This document shows, one piece after another, positions 28,188 through 38,085 of a stretch of 64,000 nt of DNA. Source of the DNA: Leptotrichia massiliensis (GTDB lineage Bacteria; Fusobacteriota; Fusobacteriia; Fusobacteriales; Leptotrichiaceae); assembly GCF_900104625.1 (NCBI RefSeq), contig NZ_FNVZ01000005.1, forward strand, positions 1-64,000, written 5' to 3'. Both the position numbers and the translations under genes were made by a program. Numbering within the stretch: the first letter of the stretch is position 1; each line of letters begins with the position of its first letter. A model generated the notes under the pieces. It made no database searches. It saw only the letters and a list, made by a program, of their open reading frames with translations, and was not told the DNA's origin.

Positions 28188-29624
28188 ATGGGATTGTATG
28201 ATTTGGAAGAAGAAGAAAACAGCAAGCCGTTTAGTATCGAAGCTGAAGAGGCCTTGCTCGGATCTATATTTATAAATCCTAATGTTATTGGAGATGTTGT
28301 CGATATTGTAACATCTGAGGACTTTTACAAAAATAACTATAAGCTGATTTTTTCAGAAATGGTAAAGGCTTATAATGTTGGAAAAATAATCGATGTGCTT
28401 CTGATAATCGAATCGCTGAAAAAGCAGGAACTGATGGATGAAGTTGGAGGCGAGGACATTATTTATGACTTGACAGAAGTTGTGCCGACTGCTGCAAATG
28501 CAATGAATTATGCTCAAATTATAAAAGATAAATCTATACAGAGGCAATTAATAGGCATTGGAGAAAAAATCGTCAAAATGGCGATGCGTGGTTACGAAGA
28601 AGTTGATACAATGCTGGATAAATCAGAAAGCATGATTTTCAAAATTGCTGAATCCAAGCAGAAAAAGGATATTGTTCCTTTATTTGAGCTTGTTCAAGGC
28701 AAAATTACACAAATGGATAATTATAGCGAGAGTAAAGGCAAGATAACTGGCATTTCTTCAGGATTTGATAGATACGACAGTATAACAAGTGGATTTCACG
28801 GCTCTGACTTATTAATTCTTGCAGCACGTCCTGCTATGGGTAAAACGGCTTTTGCCTTAAATTTGGCTATAAATGTTGCACGGCAGGGAAAAGGCGTACT
28901 TATATACAGTTTAGAAATGGGAAATGAGCAATTGTTTGACAGACTTGTAGCAAGTGAGGCAAAAATACGGTTAAAAGCTCTAAAAGACAGTACAATGACA
29001 CCAGAAGAACTTGTAAATTTGGGAAGTGGATTAGGTCGGCTTTCTGAAATGCCAATTTATATTTCAGATTCTTCAAGTGTAACAATGTTGGAAATAAAGG
29101 CCACTGCACGGCGATTAAAATCCGAAGGAAAATTAGACTTTATGTTAATTGACTACTTGCAGTTAATTAATCCATCTGAAAATTCAAGAAAAAGCAGGGA
29201 ACAGGAAATATCCGAAATTTCACGTTCATTAAAAATATTGGCAAAAGAGCTTAATATTCCAATTGTAACACTGTCACAGCTATCACGTGGAGTAGAGCAG
29301 AGAGTGGATAAAAGACCAATTTTGTCAGATTTGCGGGAATCAGGGGCAATTGAGCAAGATGCAGATATGGTAATGTTTTTATATCGTGATAAATATTATC
29401 ACAAAGACACTGCTCCTGAAGTAAACAACATGAATGTTCCATCAAAATATCTAAGTGCATCACAGGAAGTCCCAAAAGATAATGAAAATGAACTTGAAAA
29501 AGTGGAACTAATAATTGGTAAACATAGAAGTGGACCGACTGGAACCATAGAATTAGGATTTAGACCAAGCTATCAACAGTTTGTAAACGTTGTAGATGAT
29601 GAATTTGTACCGCCTGCTGAATAA
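28188..29624 (+). CDS. dnaB: replicative DNA helicase DnaB
   Basis: A 478-residue protein. The N-terminal domain begins FSIEAEEALLGSIFINP; the RecA-like core has Walker A ARPAMGKTAFALN (near 220-232), SLEMGNEQL, Walker B LIDYLQLI (near 320-327), SQLSRGVEQR (arginine finger region) and LRESGAIEQDADMVMFL, then KHRSGPTG. It unwinds DNA at the replication fork as a hexamer. There is no intein. The start is supported by alignment with the family's N-terminal motif. Confidence 0.97.
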   Translation: MGLYDLEEEENSKPFSIEAEEALLGSIFINPNVIGDVVDIVTSEDFYKNNYKLIFSEMVKAYNVGKIIDVLLIIESLKKQELMDEVGGEDIIYDLTEVVPTAANAMNYAQIIKDKSIQRQLIGIGEKIVKMAMRGYEEVDTMLDKSESMIFKIAESKQKKDIVPLFELVQGKITQMDNYSESKGKITGISSGFDRYDSITSGFHGSDLLILAARPAMGKTAFALNLAINVARQGKGVLIYSLEMGNEQLFDRLVASEAKIRLKALKDSTMTPEELVNLGSGLGRLSEMPIYISDSSSVTMLEIKATARRLKSEGKLDFMLIDYLQLINPSENSRKSREQEISEISRSLKILAKELNIPIVTLSQLSRGVEQRVDKRPILSDLRESGAIEQDADMVMFLYRDKYYHKDTAPEVNNMNVPSKYLSASQEVPKDNENELEKVELIIGKHRSGPTGTIELGFRPSYQQFVNVVDDEFVPPAE

Positions 29625-29667
29625 TAAAAATAAAGAAAAAGAAAAATTAAGGAGAGAAAATAAAAAA

Positions 29668-30936
29668 ATGGAAACAAAAAAAAGAGTAGAATTATTGGCA
29701 CCAGCTGGAAATATGGAAAAGTTAAAAACAGCTTTTCATTTCGGAGCTGATGCCTGTTTTGTTGGAGGAAGTGCTTTCAACTTGAGAGGGATGTCTTCAA
29801 ACTTTAAAAATAAAGAATTAAAGGAAGCCGTGGACTATGTTCATAGTTTAGGTAAAAAAATATATGTTACACTAAATATTTTTGCACATAATACAGAGAT
29901 CGAATATATGCCAAGATTTATAAAAAAACTTGATGAATTTGGCGTGGATGCTGTAATTGTGGCTGATTTAGGAGTTTTCCAGATGGTTAGGCAACATGCT
30001 CCAAATATGAAAATACACGTAAGTACTCAAGCAAATAATACAAACTGGATGAGTGTAAAAACTTGGAAGGATATGGGAGCAAAAAGAGTTATTTTAGCTA
30101 GAGAAATGTCGTTAAAAGAAATAAAAACTATTCGTGAAAAAGTACCTGATGTGGAAATTGAAGTATTTATTCATGGAGCAATGTGTATGGCTTATTCAGG
30201 AAGATGCCTATTAAGTAATTACTTTACAAACCGTGATGCAAACCGTGGAATCTGTGCACAGGATTGCCGTTGGAATTATAAGGTAATTGCGGAAGGGCAT
30301 GAGGAAACTGGGGCTCACGATATTGTAGAAAATGAAGAAGGGACATATATGTTTAACGCTAAAGATTTATGTTCCATCGAATTTATTGACAAAGTTCTTG
30401 AAACTGGTGTGGATTCATTAAAAATTGAAGGAAGAATGAAAAGTATTTACTACAATTCAACTGTTGTAAAACAGTATAAAAGAGCATTGGATAATTATTA
30501 TTCTGGAAATTATGAATATAATCCAGATTGGCTAAAAGAGCTTAAAACAATTAGCCATAGACAATATTCAAACGGATTTTATTTAGGACCGACTTCTGAA
30601 AAGGATCAGAATTATGAAACGGGTCTTTCTTACAGTCAAACTTACAGACTTGTTGCAAACGTACTTGAAAAAGTTGACACAAATAAATACAAAATTCAAA
30701 TAAGAAATAAAGTTTATGCAACAGAAACTTTGGAACTTGTACGTCCAATTGGAGATGCTGTTAAATTCAAAGTAGAAAATTTTTTAAATACAAAAAATGA
30801 TGAATTGCAAGAATACGTAAATCCAAATACTATCGCTATTATTGAAACAGATGTGGAAATGGGACCAATGGATTTGATAAGAATAAAACTGCCTGAAGGA
30901 CAGTCTGACAGTGATATGGACACTGCTGAATTTTAA
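29668..30936 (+). CDS. peptidase U32-family tRNA-hydroxylation protein (TrhP type)
   Basis: A 422-residue protein starting METKKRVELLAPAGN at the ATG preceded by GGAG (29651-29654); the longer frame overlapping dnaB by 29 bases lacks support. It shows GADACFVGGSAFNLR, IYVTLNIFAHN, STQANNTNW, EVFIHGAMCMAYSGRCLLSNYF and RDANRGICAQDCRWNY, which holds the conserved Cys residues (with two more Cys upstream) that bind an iron-sulfur cluster in this family. Annotated historically as a protease, U32 members such as TrhP hydroxylate tRNA wobble uridine using prephenate; the RDANRG.CAQ.CRW.Y pattern fits that group. The TrhP versus RlhA assignment is inferred from motif similarity. Confidence 0.88.
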   Translation: METKKRVELLAPAGNMEKLKTAFHFGADACFVGGSAFNLRGMSSNFKNKELKEAVDYVHSLGKKIYVTLNIFAHNTEIEYMPRFIKKLDEFGVDAVIVADLGVFQMVRQHAPNMKIHVSTQANNTNWMSVKTWKDMGAKRVILAREMSLKEIKTIREKVPDVEIEVFIHGAMCMAYSGRCLLSNYFTNRDANRGICAQDCRWNYKVIAEGHEETGAHDIVENEEGTYMFNAKDLCSIEFIDKVLETGVDSLKIEGRMKSIYYNSTVVKQYKRALDNYYSGNYEYNPDWLKELKTISHRQYSNGFYLGPTSEKDQNYETGLSYSQTYRLVANVLEKVDTNKYKIQIRNKVYATETLELVRPIGDAVKFKVENFLNTKNDELQEYVNPNTIAIIETDVEMGPMDLIRIKLPEGQSDSDMDTAEF

Positions 30937-31180
30937 CAAATATAAACTTTAATTTAATAATAATTTTAACTAAAAAAAAGGGTAATACTCAGAACACTAT
31001 ATTTTTTAATAATAACCAAACTATATATTCACTAAAAATTATAATAAAAAAAAGATAAAATACTATACAAATCAAAAAAAATAGGTTATAATTATCTATA
31101 TATTTAGAAACTTTTTATTTTTTAAAATGAGAAGATTGAAAATTATAAATTTAAAAACAAAAATAGAATTGGAGATAATT

Positions 31181-31861
31181 ATGAGAGAAAAAATATTAGT
31201 AATTGAAGATGATCCTAAAATTTCGAGATTACTTGAAATTGAATTAAAATTTGAAGGGTTTGATGTATTTTTTGCATACGATGGTAAAGAAGGATTAAAC
31301 ATGGCTAAGTATGGTTCATACGATATTATCCTTCTAGATGTGATGCTTCCGAAAATGAGTGGAATGGAAGTTTGTAAAAGAATAAGAGAAACTTCACAAG
31401 TACCTATTATTATGCTTACTGCAAAAGATGAAATTAGTGACAAAGTAGTAGGATTTGACTATGGAGCAGACGACTACATGACAAAACCTTTCTCAAATGA
31501 AGAATTGCTTGCAAGAATAAAAGCTCTTCTTAGAAGAACTAAAAAATCTGTTGTTCATAAAGGAATATTTGAATTTGAAGATTTGACAATTAACTATTCA
31601 ACTTATGAAGTGTTCAGAGAATATGGAAAAAATCTAATTCAACTTTCAAAAAGAGAATTTGAATTACTTGATTTTTTAGTGTTAAATAAAGGTATTGTTT
31701 TATCAAGAGATAAAATCTTGGAAGAAGTGTGGGGATTTGATTATATTGGAAATGACAATATTCTTGATTTGTATATTAAATATTTAAGAGATAAAATTGA
31801 CAGACCTTATGAAAGAAAATTTATTCAAACTGTAAGAGGAATTGGATTTATTTTTAAATAA
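31181..31861 (+). CDS. OmpR/PhoB-type response regulator
   Basis: A 226-residue protein starting MREKILVIEDDPKIS, with GGAG 6 bases before the ATG; the open frame upstream (from 31127) is not supported. The receiver domain has the acidic pair in EDD (10-12), phosphoacceptor Asp53 (LLDVMLPKMSG), Thr80 and Lys102 (TKPF). The C-terminal winged helix (about 130-226) ends in YIKYLRDKID and RGIGFIFK. It is phosphorylated by the kinase encoded 10 bases downstream. Targets are not visible. Confidence 0.95.
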   Translation: MREKILVIEDDPKISRLLEIELKFEGFDVFFAYDGKEGLNMAKYGSYDIILLDVMLPKMSGMEVCKRIRETSQVPIIMLTAKDEISDKVVGFDYGADDYMTKPFSNEELLARIKALLRRTKKSVVHKGIFEFEDLTINYSTYEVFREYGKNLIQLSKREFELLDFLVLNKGIVLSRDKILEEVWGFDYIGNDNILDLYIKYLRDKIDRPYERKFIQTVRGIGFIFK

Positions 31862-31871
31862 GGAGTAAAGG

Positions 31872-33455
31872 ATGAAAAATTTGAAACTAGAAGATCGTAT
31901 TTCAGCAAATTACGCTCTTCTATTTTTGGTATTAATATTAGTTTCTAATATTATTCTTGTTTATTCACTGCAAAGGCAGTCAAATAAAGTGTTAGAAGAT
32001 TCTGCCAGCGATAAAATGGATGAAATAAACAGTTTTTTGGATAAAGTTGGAATTTTTTCGGATAAAACAAATGTCCTTACACTTGATTTTAATCCTGAAA
32101 TTATTGAAGGGAAAAAAGTTATTCATGTAAAGCCGTTTAATCCTGGTGAAGAAAATTATTTATATGTGCTAGAAATAAAGCAAGCTAAAGATTCTGTAAT
32201 TCCAATTAATACACTTGGAGACACTGACACGGAAGAAGCTTCTATGACTAATGAAAAAATGGTTAATTTACTTGAAACTTTTAATTTAGAAGACAACGAC
32301 TATGAAGGAAAAATAATAAATATTGAAAAAAATAAATATTTTGTTTTCAAAGTAAGTCGTGAAATAAAAAATTACAAATTTAATATTTATACTTTAAAGA
32401 ATGTAACGCAGGAAAATCAAATTTATAAAAGGCTGGAATATCTTGTTATTCTATTTACGATAATTGGTGTTGTTATTACAATTATCGTTTCAAAAATAAT
32501 GAGTAGAAGAATTTTGAAACCTATTAATAACGTAATAAAAACAGCTAAGAGTATTTCAACAGATGATTTGAGTAAAAGGATAGAAATTCCAAAAGAGGAA
32601 GATGAATTGCAAAATTTGACACTTATTATAAACGAAATGCTAGATAGACTTGAAACGTCATTTGAAAATCAAACAAAATTTGTGTCGGATGCTTCGCATG
32701 AATTGCGTACACCACTTGCAATAATAAAAGGTTATGCGGAAATTATACGAAAACGTGGAACTACTGATATTGACATCTTTGTAGAATCGATTGATTCGAT
32801 AATTAGTGAAACTGATAATATGCGTAATTTAATCCAAAAACTTTTATTTTTGGCTAAAGGTGAGATTACAAAAATTAATACAAAATTTATAGATATTGAT
32901 GCAAATGAAATGGTTCATCAAATTCATTCTGATACTGTAGTTTCTACTAAAACTCATAAGTTTCATCTTGAAACAGGAGAAAACTACAAGATTAAAGGTG
33001 ATGAAACATTGTTACAACAAGCGATCAGAGCGTTAATCGAAAATGCTACAAAATATTCTGAACCACATACAAATATTTATATCAAATCATTTATTAAAGA
33101 CGGTTTTGGACGAATTTCAATTCGAGATGAAGGTGTTGGAATTTCTGATGAAGATGCAAAAAGAATTTTTGACAGATTTTACAGGGTTGACTTGTCAAGA
33201 ACAAAGGCAACAGGTGGAACTGGACTGGGGCTTGCGATAGTAAAACGAATTGTAGAGATTCATAATGGAAGAATTGAAATTGATTCTAAAATAAATAAGG
33301 GAACAGAGATTTCAATTGTATTGCCAATAGGAGATACTGCTACAACTGTATCAGAAGAAGCAGCCAAAAATGTTAAAAAGAGCAAATCAGAAAAAAAGGC
33401 TGTTTTCAGTTTTTTAAAAAAAGAAAGTGAAAAGGAAAATAAAAGAAAAAAATAA
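31872..33455 (+). CDS. membrane sensor histidine kinase
   Basis: A 527-residue protein with two membrane helices (about 14-33 and 190-210) enclosing an extracytoplasmic sensor region of about 155 residues, a HAMP domain (about 212-262), HisKA with SDASHELRTP (phosphoacceptor His276), and a HATPase with N-box ENATKY, G1 DEGVGISDED and G2 GGTGLGLAIVKRI. The tail is Lys/Glu-rich. It is the partner of the upstream response regulator. glmM follows 21 bases later, so the pair and glmM are probably co-transcribed, hinting at an envelope-stress or cell-wall theme (inference). Confidence 0.94.
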   Translation: MKNLKLEDRISANYALLFLVLILVSNIILVYSLQRQSNKVLEDSASDKMDEINSFLDKVGIFSDKTNVLTLDFNPEIIEGKKVIHVKPFNPGEENYLYVLEIKQAKDSVIPINTLGDTDTEEASMTNEKMVNLLETFNLEDNDYEGKIINIEKNKYFVFKVSREIKNYKFNIYTLKNVTQENQIYKRLEYLVILFTIIGVVITIIVSKIMSRRILKPINNVIKTAKSISTDDLSKRIEIPKEEDELQNLTLIINEMLDRLETSFENQTKFVSDASHELRTPLAIIKGYAEIIRKRGTTDIDIFVESIDSIISETDNMRNLIQKLLFLAKGEITKINTKFIDIDANEMVHQIHSDTVVSTKTHKFHLETGENYKIKGDETLLQQAIRALIENATKYSEPHTNIYIKSFIKDGFGRISIRDEGVGISDEDAKRIFDRFYRVDLSRTKATGGTGLGLAIVKRIVEIHNGRIEIDSKINKGTEISIVLPIGDTATTVSEEAAKNVKKSKSEKKAVFSFLKKESEKENKRKK

Positions 33456-33476
33456 AAAGAATAGGAAGGAAGTATA

Positions 33477-34838
33477 ATGGCTAGAAAATATTTTGGAACC
33501 GATGGAATGAGAGGGGAAGCTAACAAAGATTTGACAATCGACTTAGTTACCCGTCTAGGACTTGCTCTTGGATATTATTTAAAAAAACATAGAAAAAAAG
33601 CTGGCAAACCAAAAATTATTCTTGGAACTGACACAAGAATTTCAGGTTATATGATTCGTTCAGCACTTACTGCTGGATTAAATTCTATGGGTGTAAATAT
33701 TGATTTTGTAGGAGTAATGCCTACTCCAGGAGTTTGCTATTTAACTAGAAAATTAAAGGCTGATGCAGGAATTATGATTTCGGCTTCACATAATCCTGTA
33801 AAGGACAATGGAATAAAAATATTCAGTCAAAATGGCTATAAACTGCCTGATTCAGTTGAAGAGGAACTTGAAAAATTAATGGAAAAAAAGGATGAACTTT
33901 TAAAACATCAAGTCCCAGGTGATGATTTAGGAACATTTAAATATGTGGAAGATGATATGAGAATCTATTTGGATTACCTTACTTCTACTGTAAAAACTAA
34001 TTTTTCAAAATTGCGAATTGTAATTGATACAGCAAATGGAGCCGCTTATAGAGTTGCTTCAAAAGTTTTTCAAAATTTAGGAGCGGACGTTATCGTAATT
34101 AATAATATTCCAAATGGGAAAAATATTAATGTAAATTGTGGATCTACACATCCAGAACTTCTTCAGGAAGTTGTAAAGGTTTATAAGGCTGATTTAGGGC
34201 TTGCTTATGATGGAGATGCTGACAGGCTAATTGCTGTTGATAATACAGGTGCAATTATAAATGGAGACTTGATTATTGCGATTATTGCAGAATATATGAA
34301 AAAAAGAGGTTTGTTAAATGATAATAAAGTTGTAACAACTGTTCTTAGCAATATGGGATTTGAAAAATATCTTGATGAAAAAGGAATTGGATTAATTCGT
34401 GCAAATGTTGGAGATAGATATGTTCTTGAAAAAATGAAAGAATATGGTTTAAACATTGGTGGGGAGCAGTCTGGACATATTTTAATGCTTGACTACAATA
34501 CGACTGGAGATGGAGTTTTATCATCAATTCAGCTTGTTGCAGCTATTTTAGAAAGTGGAAAAACTTTACATGAACTTGTAAAAGGAATAAAATTATGGCC
34601 TCAAGATTCTAAGAATATCTTTGTTGCAAAAGAGAAAAAAGCAACTTGGGAAACAAATAAGGAATTAATTGACTTTATTAAGGCAAAGGAAAAAGAAATC
34701 GCTGGAAAAGGTAGAATTTTAGTAAGAGCTTCGGGTACAGAATCACTTATAAGAGTAATGGTTGAAGCAGAAAGTCAAAAAATTGTTGATAAGTATGTAG
34801 CAGAATTAAGTAAAAAAGTGGAAGAAACACTTTGCTAA
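33477..34838 (+). CDS. glmM: phosphoglucosamine mutase
   Basis: A 453-residue protein starting MARKYFGTDGMRGEAN. The active-site serine is Ser104 in ISASHNPVKDNGIK; metal-binding YDGDADR is near 240-246; the sugar-binding GGEQSGH is near 325-331; the phosphate-binding RASGTESLIRVM is near the C-terminus. It converts glucosamine-6-phosphate to glucosamine-1-phosphate for UDP-GlcNAc and cell-wall synthesis. It is the last gene of the run and is followed by a hairpin terminator. Confidence 0.97.
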   Translation: MARKYFGTDGMRGEANKDLTIDLVTRLGLALGYYLKKHRKKAGKPKIILGTDTRISGYMIRSALTAGLNSMGVNIDFVGVMPTPGVCYLTRKLKADAGIMISASHNPVKDNGIKIFSQNGYKLPDSVEEELEKLMEKKDELLKHQVPGDDLGTFKYVEDDMRIYLDYLTSTVKTNFSKLRIVIDTANGAAYRVASKVFQNLGADVIVINNIPNGKNINVNCGSTHPELLQEVVKVYKADLGLAYDGDADRLIAVDNTGAIINGDLIIAIIAEYMKKRGLLNDNKVVTTVLSNMGFEKYLDEKGIGLIRANVGDRYVLEKMKEYGLNIGGEQSGHILMLDYNTTGDGVLSSIQLVAAILESGKTLHELVKGIKLWPQDSKNIFVAKEKKATWETNKELIDFIKAKEKEIAGKGRILVRASGTESLIRVMVEAESQKIVDKYVAELSKKVEETLC

Positions 34839-34863
34839 CTAGAAAAAATATTTATAAAAAAAG

Positions 34864-34895
34864 AAAATCATAGTTAAATAGGCTATGATTTTTTT
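34864..34895. terminator. bidirectional terminator between glmM and the amidotransferase gene
   Basis: AAAATCATAG (34864-34873) pairs with CTATGATTTT (34883-34892). It has T residues on the plus side and an A run on the other, so it can serve both converging genes. Confidence 0.8.
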
Positions 34896-34901
34896 CTTTA
34901 A

Positions 34902-35645
34902 TTAATCTTTTTTCCTTGAACTTACTTCATTTACAAATTTTTTAAATAATTTTTGTGCGGTTTCATCGTTAATTGCCATCATTTCTGGATGCCATTGAAC
35001 TCCAACGATAAAAATTTCATCTGAAATATTTTCAATTGCTTCTATTACTCCATCTGCACTTTTTGCTGTTACAACAAATCCTTGTGCCAGCTTATTTATT
35101 GTCTGATGATGGTAGCTGTTTATAAATCCAATTCCTTCAGGATAAATGTCGCTTAAAAAGCAGTTGCTTGCCACAGTAATGGAGTGAGTAGGCGTGTGGG
35201 CTCTGGCTTTTTGAAAATGCTTTATTGAAACATTTTCATTGTAGGAAAGGTCCTGATAAAGGGAACCTCCACATTCAACATTGGCTATCTGCATTCCACG
35301 GCAAATTCCGAAAATTGGCTTTTTATAAGTTATTGCATAACGGATAAGAAGCGAGTCAAATTTATCACGTTCAGGAAATATTTCTCCAAGCTTCTCTTTT
35401 GGCTCTTCCCCATAAAGAAGTGGAAAAACGTCATTTCCTCCAGTTAAAATTATTCCATCCACATTTTTTACAAATTCCTCAATAACATCCTCATGCTCAT
35501 TCAAAGGCAGAAGGTGCGGTACACCGCCAGCATTTATTACAGCATTGATATAGGAAACATCAACATAAGCTCGTTTATAGCCAGCAAAAAGACCTTTTTC
35601 CAGTCCAAGTATATTGCTGGAAATCCCGATAATAGGTTTTTTCAT
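34902..35645 (-). CDS. gamma-glutamyl-GABA hydrolase family (class I amidotransferase-like) protein
   Basis: A 247-residue protein of the peptidase C26/PuuD-like family. It starts MKKPIIGISSN; GGAGG lies 5 bases before this ATG, whereas an upstream in-frame TTG lies inside the Shine-Dalgarno and is rejected. The nucleophile is the Cys in FGICRGMQ (near residue 116), and the catalytic His-Glu is in VQWHPEMM. YVDVSYINAVINAGGVPHLLP near 25-50 and ILTGGNDVFPLLY are typical. Relatives hydrolyse gamma-glutamyl compounds in polyamine or folate-polyglutamate breakdown; the substrate here is unknown and no puu genes are nearby. Confidence 0.88.
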   Translation of the reverse strand: MKKPIIGISSNILGLEKGLFAGYKRAYVDVSYINAVINAGGVPHLLPLNEHEDVIEEFVKNVDGIILTGGNDVFPLLYGEEPKEKLGEIFPERDKFDSLLIRYAITYKKPIFGICRGMQIANVECGGSLYQDLSYNENVSIKHFQKARAHTPTHSITVASNCFLSDIYPEGIGFINSYHHQTINKLAQGFVVTAKSADGVIEAIENISDEIFIVGVQWHPEMMAINDETAQKLFKKFVNEVSSRKKD

Positions 35646-36174
35646 ACTATCCTCCAAATTATAAATTTTATATATAATTTAACCATATATTTTTTTATTA
35701 GTCAAATTTTTTGTTTTTAAAGTGTTTAATATTTTTTTAGTTATTAATTTTTTATAATTTTGAATTTATAATTACAAGAAACCTTTGTTTTAAAGAGTTT
35801 TATTTTATTTCTAACCTTTTATTTAATTTTATTTTAATTTTTATAAATTCTATAATATATTTGTTTTAGATATATTTAGACTAATTAACAAAATATAAAA
35901 TATACTCTAAAAATTTTGAAATTATTATGATATAATTTTTTTAATAATTTATTTTTTTAATAAATTAAACAATTTAAACAAAGATATGGGGAAATAAATA
36001 AATATTATATAGGAGGTGAATAATATTGAAATATACTAGGTTAGATGTAAACTAATAATAGGGAATCTAAAATTATAGACTTATAATCTATGTATAATTT
36101 GAACTAATGTCAAAAAATCTTAATAATTTAGATTTGATTATAATTAAAAAATTAAAAATCAAAAGGAGAAATTT
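35646..36174. other. intergenic stretch before the 125-residue hypothetical gene
   Basis: Extremely A/T-rich, without a recognisable gene except the short open frame at 36026-36055 that has a near-perfect ribosome-binding site. No terminator or RNA fold stands out. Confidence 0.5.
36026..36055 (+). CDS. possible nine-codon leader peptide
   Basis: AGGAGGTGA (36011-36019) is an unusually strong Shine-Dalgarno for this window. Seven bases on, TTG opens a frame reading MKYTRLDVN and then stops. No longer frame uses this site. It may be a leader peptide controlling the gene at 36175, or the remnant of a gene start whose body was lost. Evidence is the ribosome-binding site only. Confidence 0.3.
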   Translation: MKYTRLDVN

Positions 36175-36552
36175 ATGAGAAAAAATACAGAAGATTTCAT
36201 TTTTTATATGGATAAAGAAAATATTGGTACATTAAATCACGAGATATGCGGAAATTTTTATTTAAAAAAAGATGAGATTAAGGATGAAAACATTGAAAAA
36301 GTTCAGTTTGACAATTTAAAATTTGGAATCTATTTTTCTAAATCTGAAGAAAATAAAGAAAGAATACTGGTTTTAAAAAATAAAAAGAAGATAAAATGTG
36401 GACATTATGTTATAAATGGTATAAAAAAAGAGTTTTATACAGACTTATATTTTCTAATAATGCACCAAAAAGAAAAAGACAAAAATAAAATTTTTGAAGA
36501 GTTAATTGAAAAAATATTGGGAATTATTAAAATAAAAGATGTAAATCTATAG
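36175..36552 (+). CDS. hypothetical protein, 125 residues
   Basis: I do not recognise a family. The protein is charged (Lys/Glu-rich), has no membrane helix or signal peptide, and looks like a small mixed alpha/beta soluble protein (beta-like segments FGIYFSK, RILVLKN, KIKCGHYVING). AAAGGAG lies 7 bases before the ATG, so translation is likely. It stands alone between a divergent amidotransferase-like gene and glgC. Confidence 0.6.
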   Translation: MRKNTEDFIFYMDKENIGTLNHEICGNFYLKKDEIKDENIEKVQFDNLKFGIYFSKSEENKERILVLKNKKKIKCGHYVINGIKKEFYTDLYFLIMHQKEKDKNKIFEELIEKILGIIKIKDVNL

Positions 36553-36665
36553 AGTTTTGTTGTAAAATTACTATGAAATAAAAAGAGCGTTGTTATAATA
36601 TAAATTAAGCTACATAATTTAAATAACAGATAATATTATCAAAAGAAATTTTTTAAAAAAATAAT

Positions 36666-36693
36666 TTGATTTTTTGAAAAATGGGGGTATACT
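36666..36693 (+). promoter_or_regulatory. promoter of glgC
   Basis: TTGATT (36666-36671), 16-base spacer, TATACT (36688-36693), 33 bases before the glgC ATG. Confidence 0.6.
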
Positions 36694-36726
36694 TTTAGTG
36701 TAAAGAACAAAAATGGAGGTATTTAT

Positions 36727-37980
36727 ATGAAAGTTTTAGCTATGATTTTAGCTGGTGGAAGAGGGTCAAGGCTTGACATTCTATCAGAAAAAAGAGTTAA
36801 ACCAAGTGTTCCTTTTGCTGGAAAATTTAGAATTATTGATTTTGCGCTAAGTAACTGTTCAAATTCGGGTATTTACGATGTTGCATTATTAACTCAATAT
36901 TTGCCATTATCATTAAATGAGCATATTGCATCTGGAAAACCATGGGATTTTGACAGAAGAGACACTGCAATTACAATGTTGCAGCCACATGAAAAACTTG
37001 GTGGAAATTCTTGGTATCAAGGAACTGCCGACGCAATTAGACAAAATATTGACTTTATTAAAAGTAGAAATCCTAAATATGTATTAATTTTATCTGGAGA
37101 CCATATTTACAAAATGGATTACAGATGGATGTTAAAAGAACATGAAGAAAACGACGCTGAATTGACAATAGCTGTACAGCCTGTACCTATTGAAGAAGCA
37201 AGCAGATTTGGTATTTTTGAAGTTGATCAAAATAAAAAAATCTTAAACTTTGAAGAAAAACCAGCTGAACCAAAAAGTAACTTAGCTTCAATGGGAATTT
37301 ATATTTTTAACACAGATTCATTATTAGAATACCTTGAAAAATTGGAAAACCACGATTTAGACTTTGGAAATCACGTTATTCCTGCAATGATTCACGAAGA
37401 TAGAAAAGTTTATGTTCACACTTATGATAGCTACTGGAAAGATGTAGGAACTTATGATTCATACTTGGAAGCAAATCTGGATTTAATCAAAAAATCCGAA
37501 GAAGTTGGAATTAATTTGTATGACCAAGGATGGAAAATTTACACAAGAAGTGAAGACTTGGCACCTGTAAGAATCGGAGTTACAGGAAGCGTTCAAAATT
37601 CATTAATCTGTAATGGATGTAAAATCGAAGGAAGTGTGGAAAATTCAGTATTAGGACCTGGAGTTACAGTTAGAAAAGGTGCAACTGTGAGAAATTGTAT
37701 TATTTTCTCTGGAACTTATGTAGATGCAAATTCTCACCTAGATACAATTATTTCTGATAAAAACACATATATTGGTAAAAATTCATTTATAGGGAATGGA
37801 AATGCAAATATTCCAAATAAAGAACGTCCAGACTTGCTGTCTTCAGGAATAACGGTTATTGGTAAAGGTGTAGTTATCCCTGATGGTTCAATTATTGGTA
37901 AAAATGTAAGAATTTTTTCTGGAGTAAAAATTGATGAGCATAATAGATTAATTGAAACAGGGGAAACTGTAAAATGGTAG
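36727..37980 (+). CDS. glgC: glucose-1-phosphate adenylyltransferase
   Basis: A 417-residue protein with the nucleotide-binding start AMILAGGRGSRL (5-16), KPSVPFAGKFRIIDF, the WYQGTADAI substrate loop, LSGDHIYKMDY, EEKP and DVGTYDSYLEANLDL, followed by a C-terminal left-handed beta helix. It makes ADP-glucose for glycogen. GGAGG-like sequence precedes the ATG. glgA follows 240 bases later with a structured leader between; no glgB or glgP is in this window. Confidence 0.96.
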   Translation: MKVLAMILAGGRGSRLDILSEKRVKPSVPFAGKFRIIDFALSNCSNSGIYDVALLTQYLPLSLNEHIASGKPWDFDRRDTAITMLQPHEKLGGNSWYQGTADAIRQNIDFIKSRNPKYVLILSGDHIYKMDYRWMLKEHEENDAELTIAVQPVPIEEASRFGIFEVDQNKKILNFEEKPAEPKSNLASMGIYIFNTDSLLEYLEKLENHDLDFGNHVIPAMIHEDRKVYVHTYDSYWKDVGTYDSYLEANLDLIKKSEEVGINLYDQGWKIYTRSEDLAPVRIGVTGSVQNSLICNGCKIEGSVENSVLGPGVTVRKGATVRNCIIFSGTYVDANSHLDTIISDKNTYIGKNSFIGNGNANIPNKERPDLLSSGITVIGKGVVIPDGSIIGKNVRIFSGVKIDEHNRLIETGETVKW

Positions 37981-38085
37981 TTTGCACTGTCTAAAATTAA
38001 TAATTTAAAAAAATTCAAGTTATTGAGATTTTTAAACTATTTTAAATAGTGGATCTTGGTAGCTTGAATATTTTAGAATATGCCT

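Noticed and set aside
29596-29667. N-terminal extension of the U32-family gene overlapping dnaB
   Set aside because: It is Lys/Asn/Arg-rich, lacks a ribosome-binding site and is not part of the family; the ATG at 29668 matches the conserved N-terminus.
31000-31090. Another ATACT-ended inverted-repeat element
   Set aside because: ATACT sequences occur at both sides, but the pairing between the ends is too poor to distinguish from chance in A/T-rich DNA.
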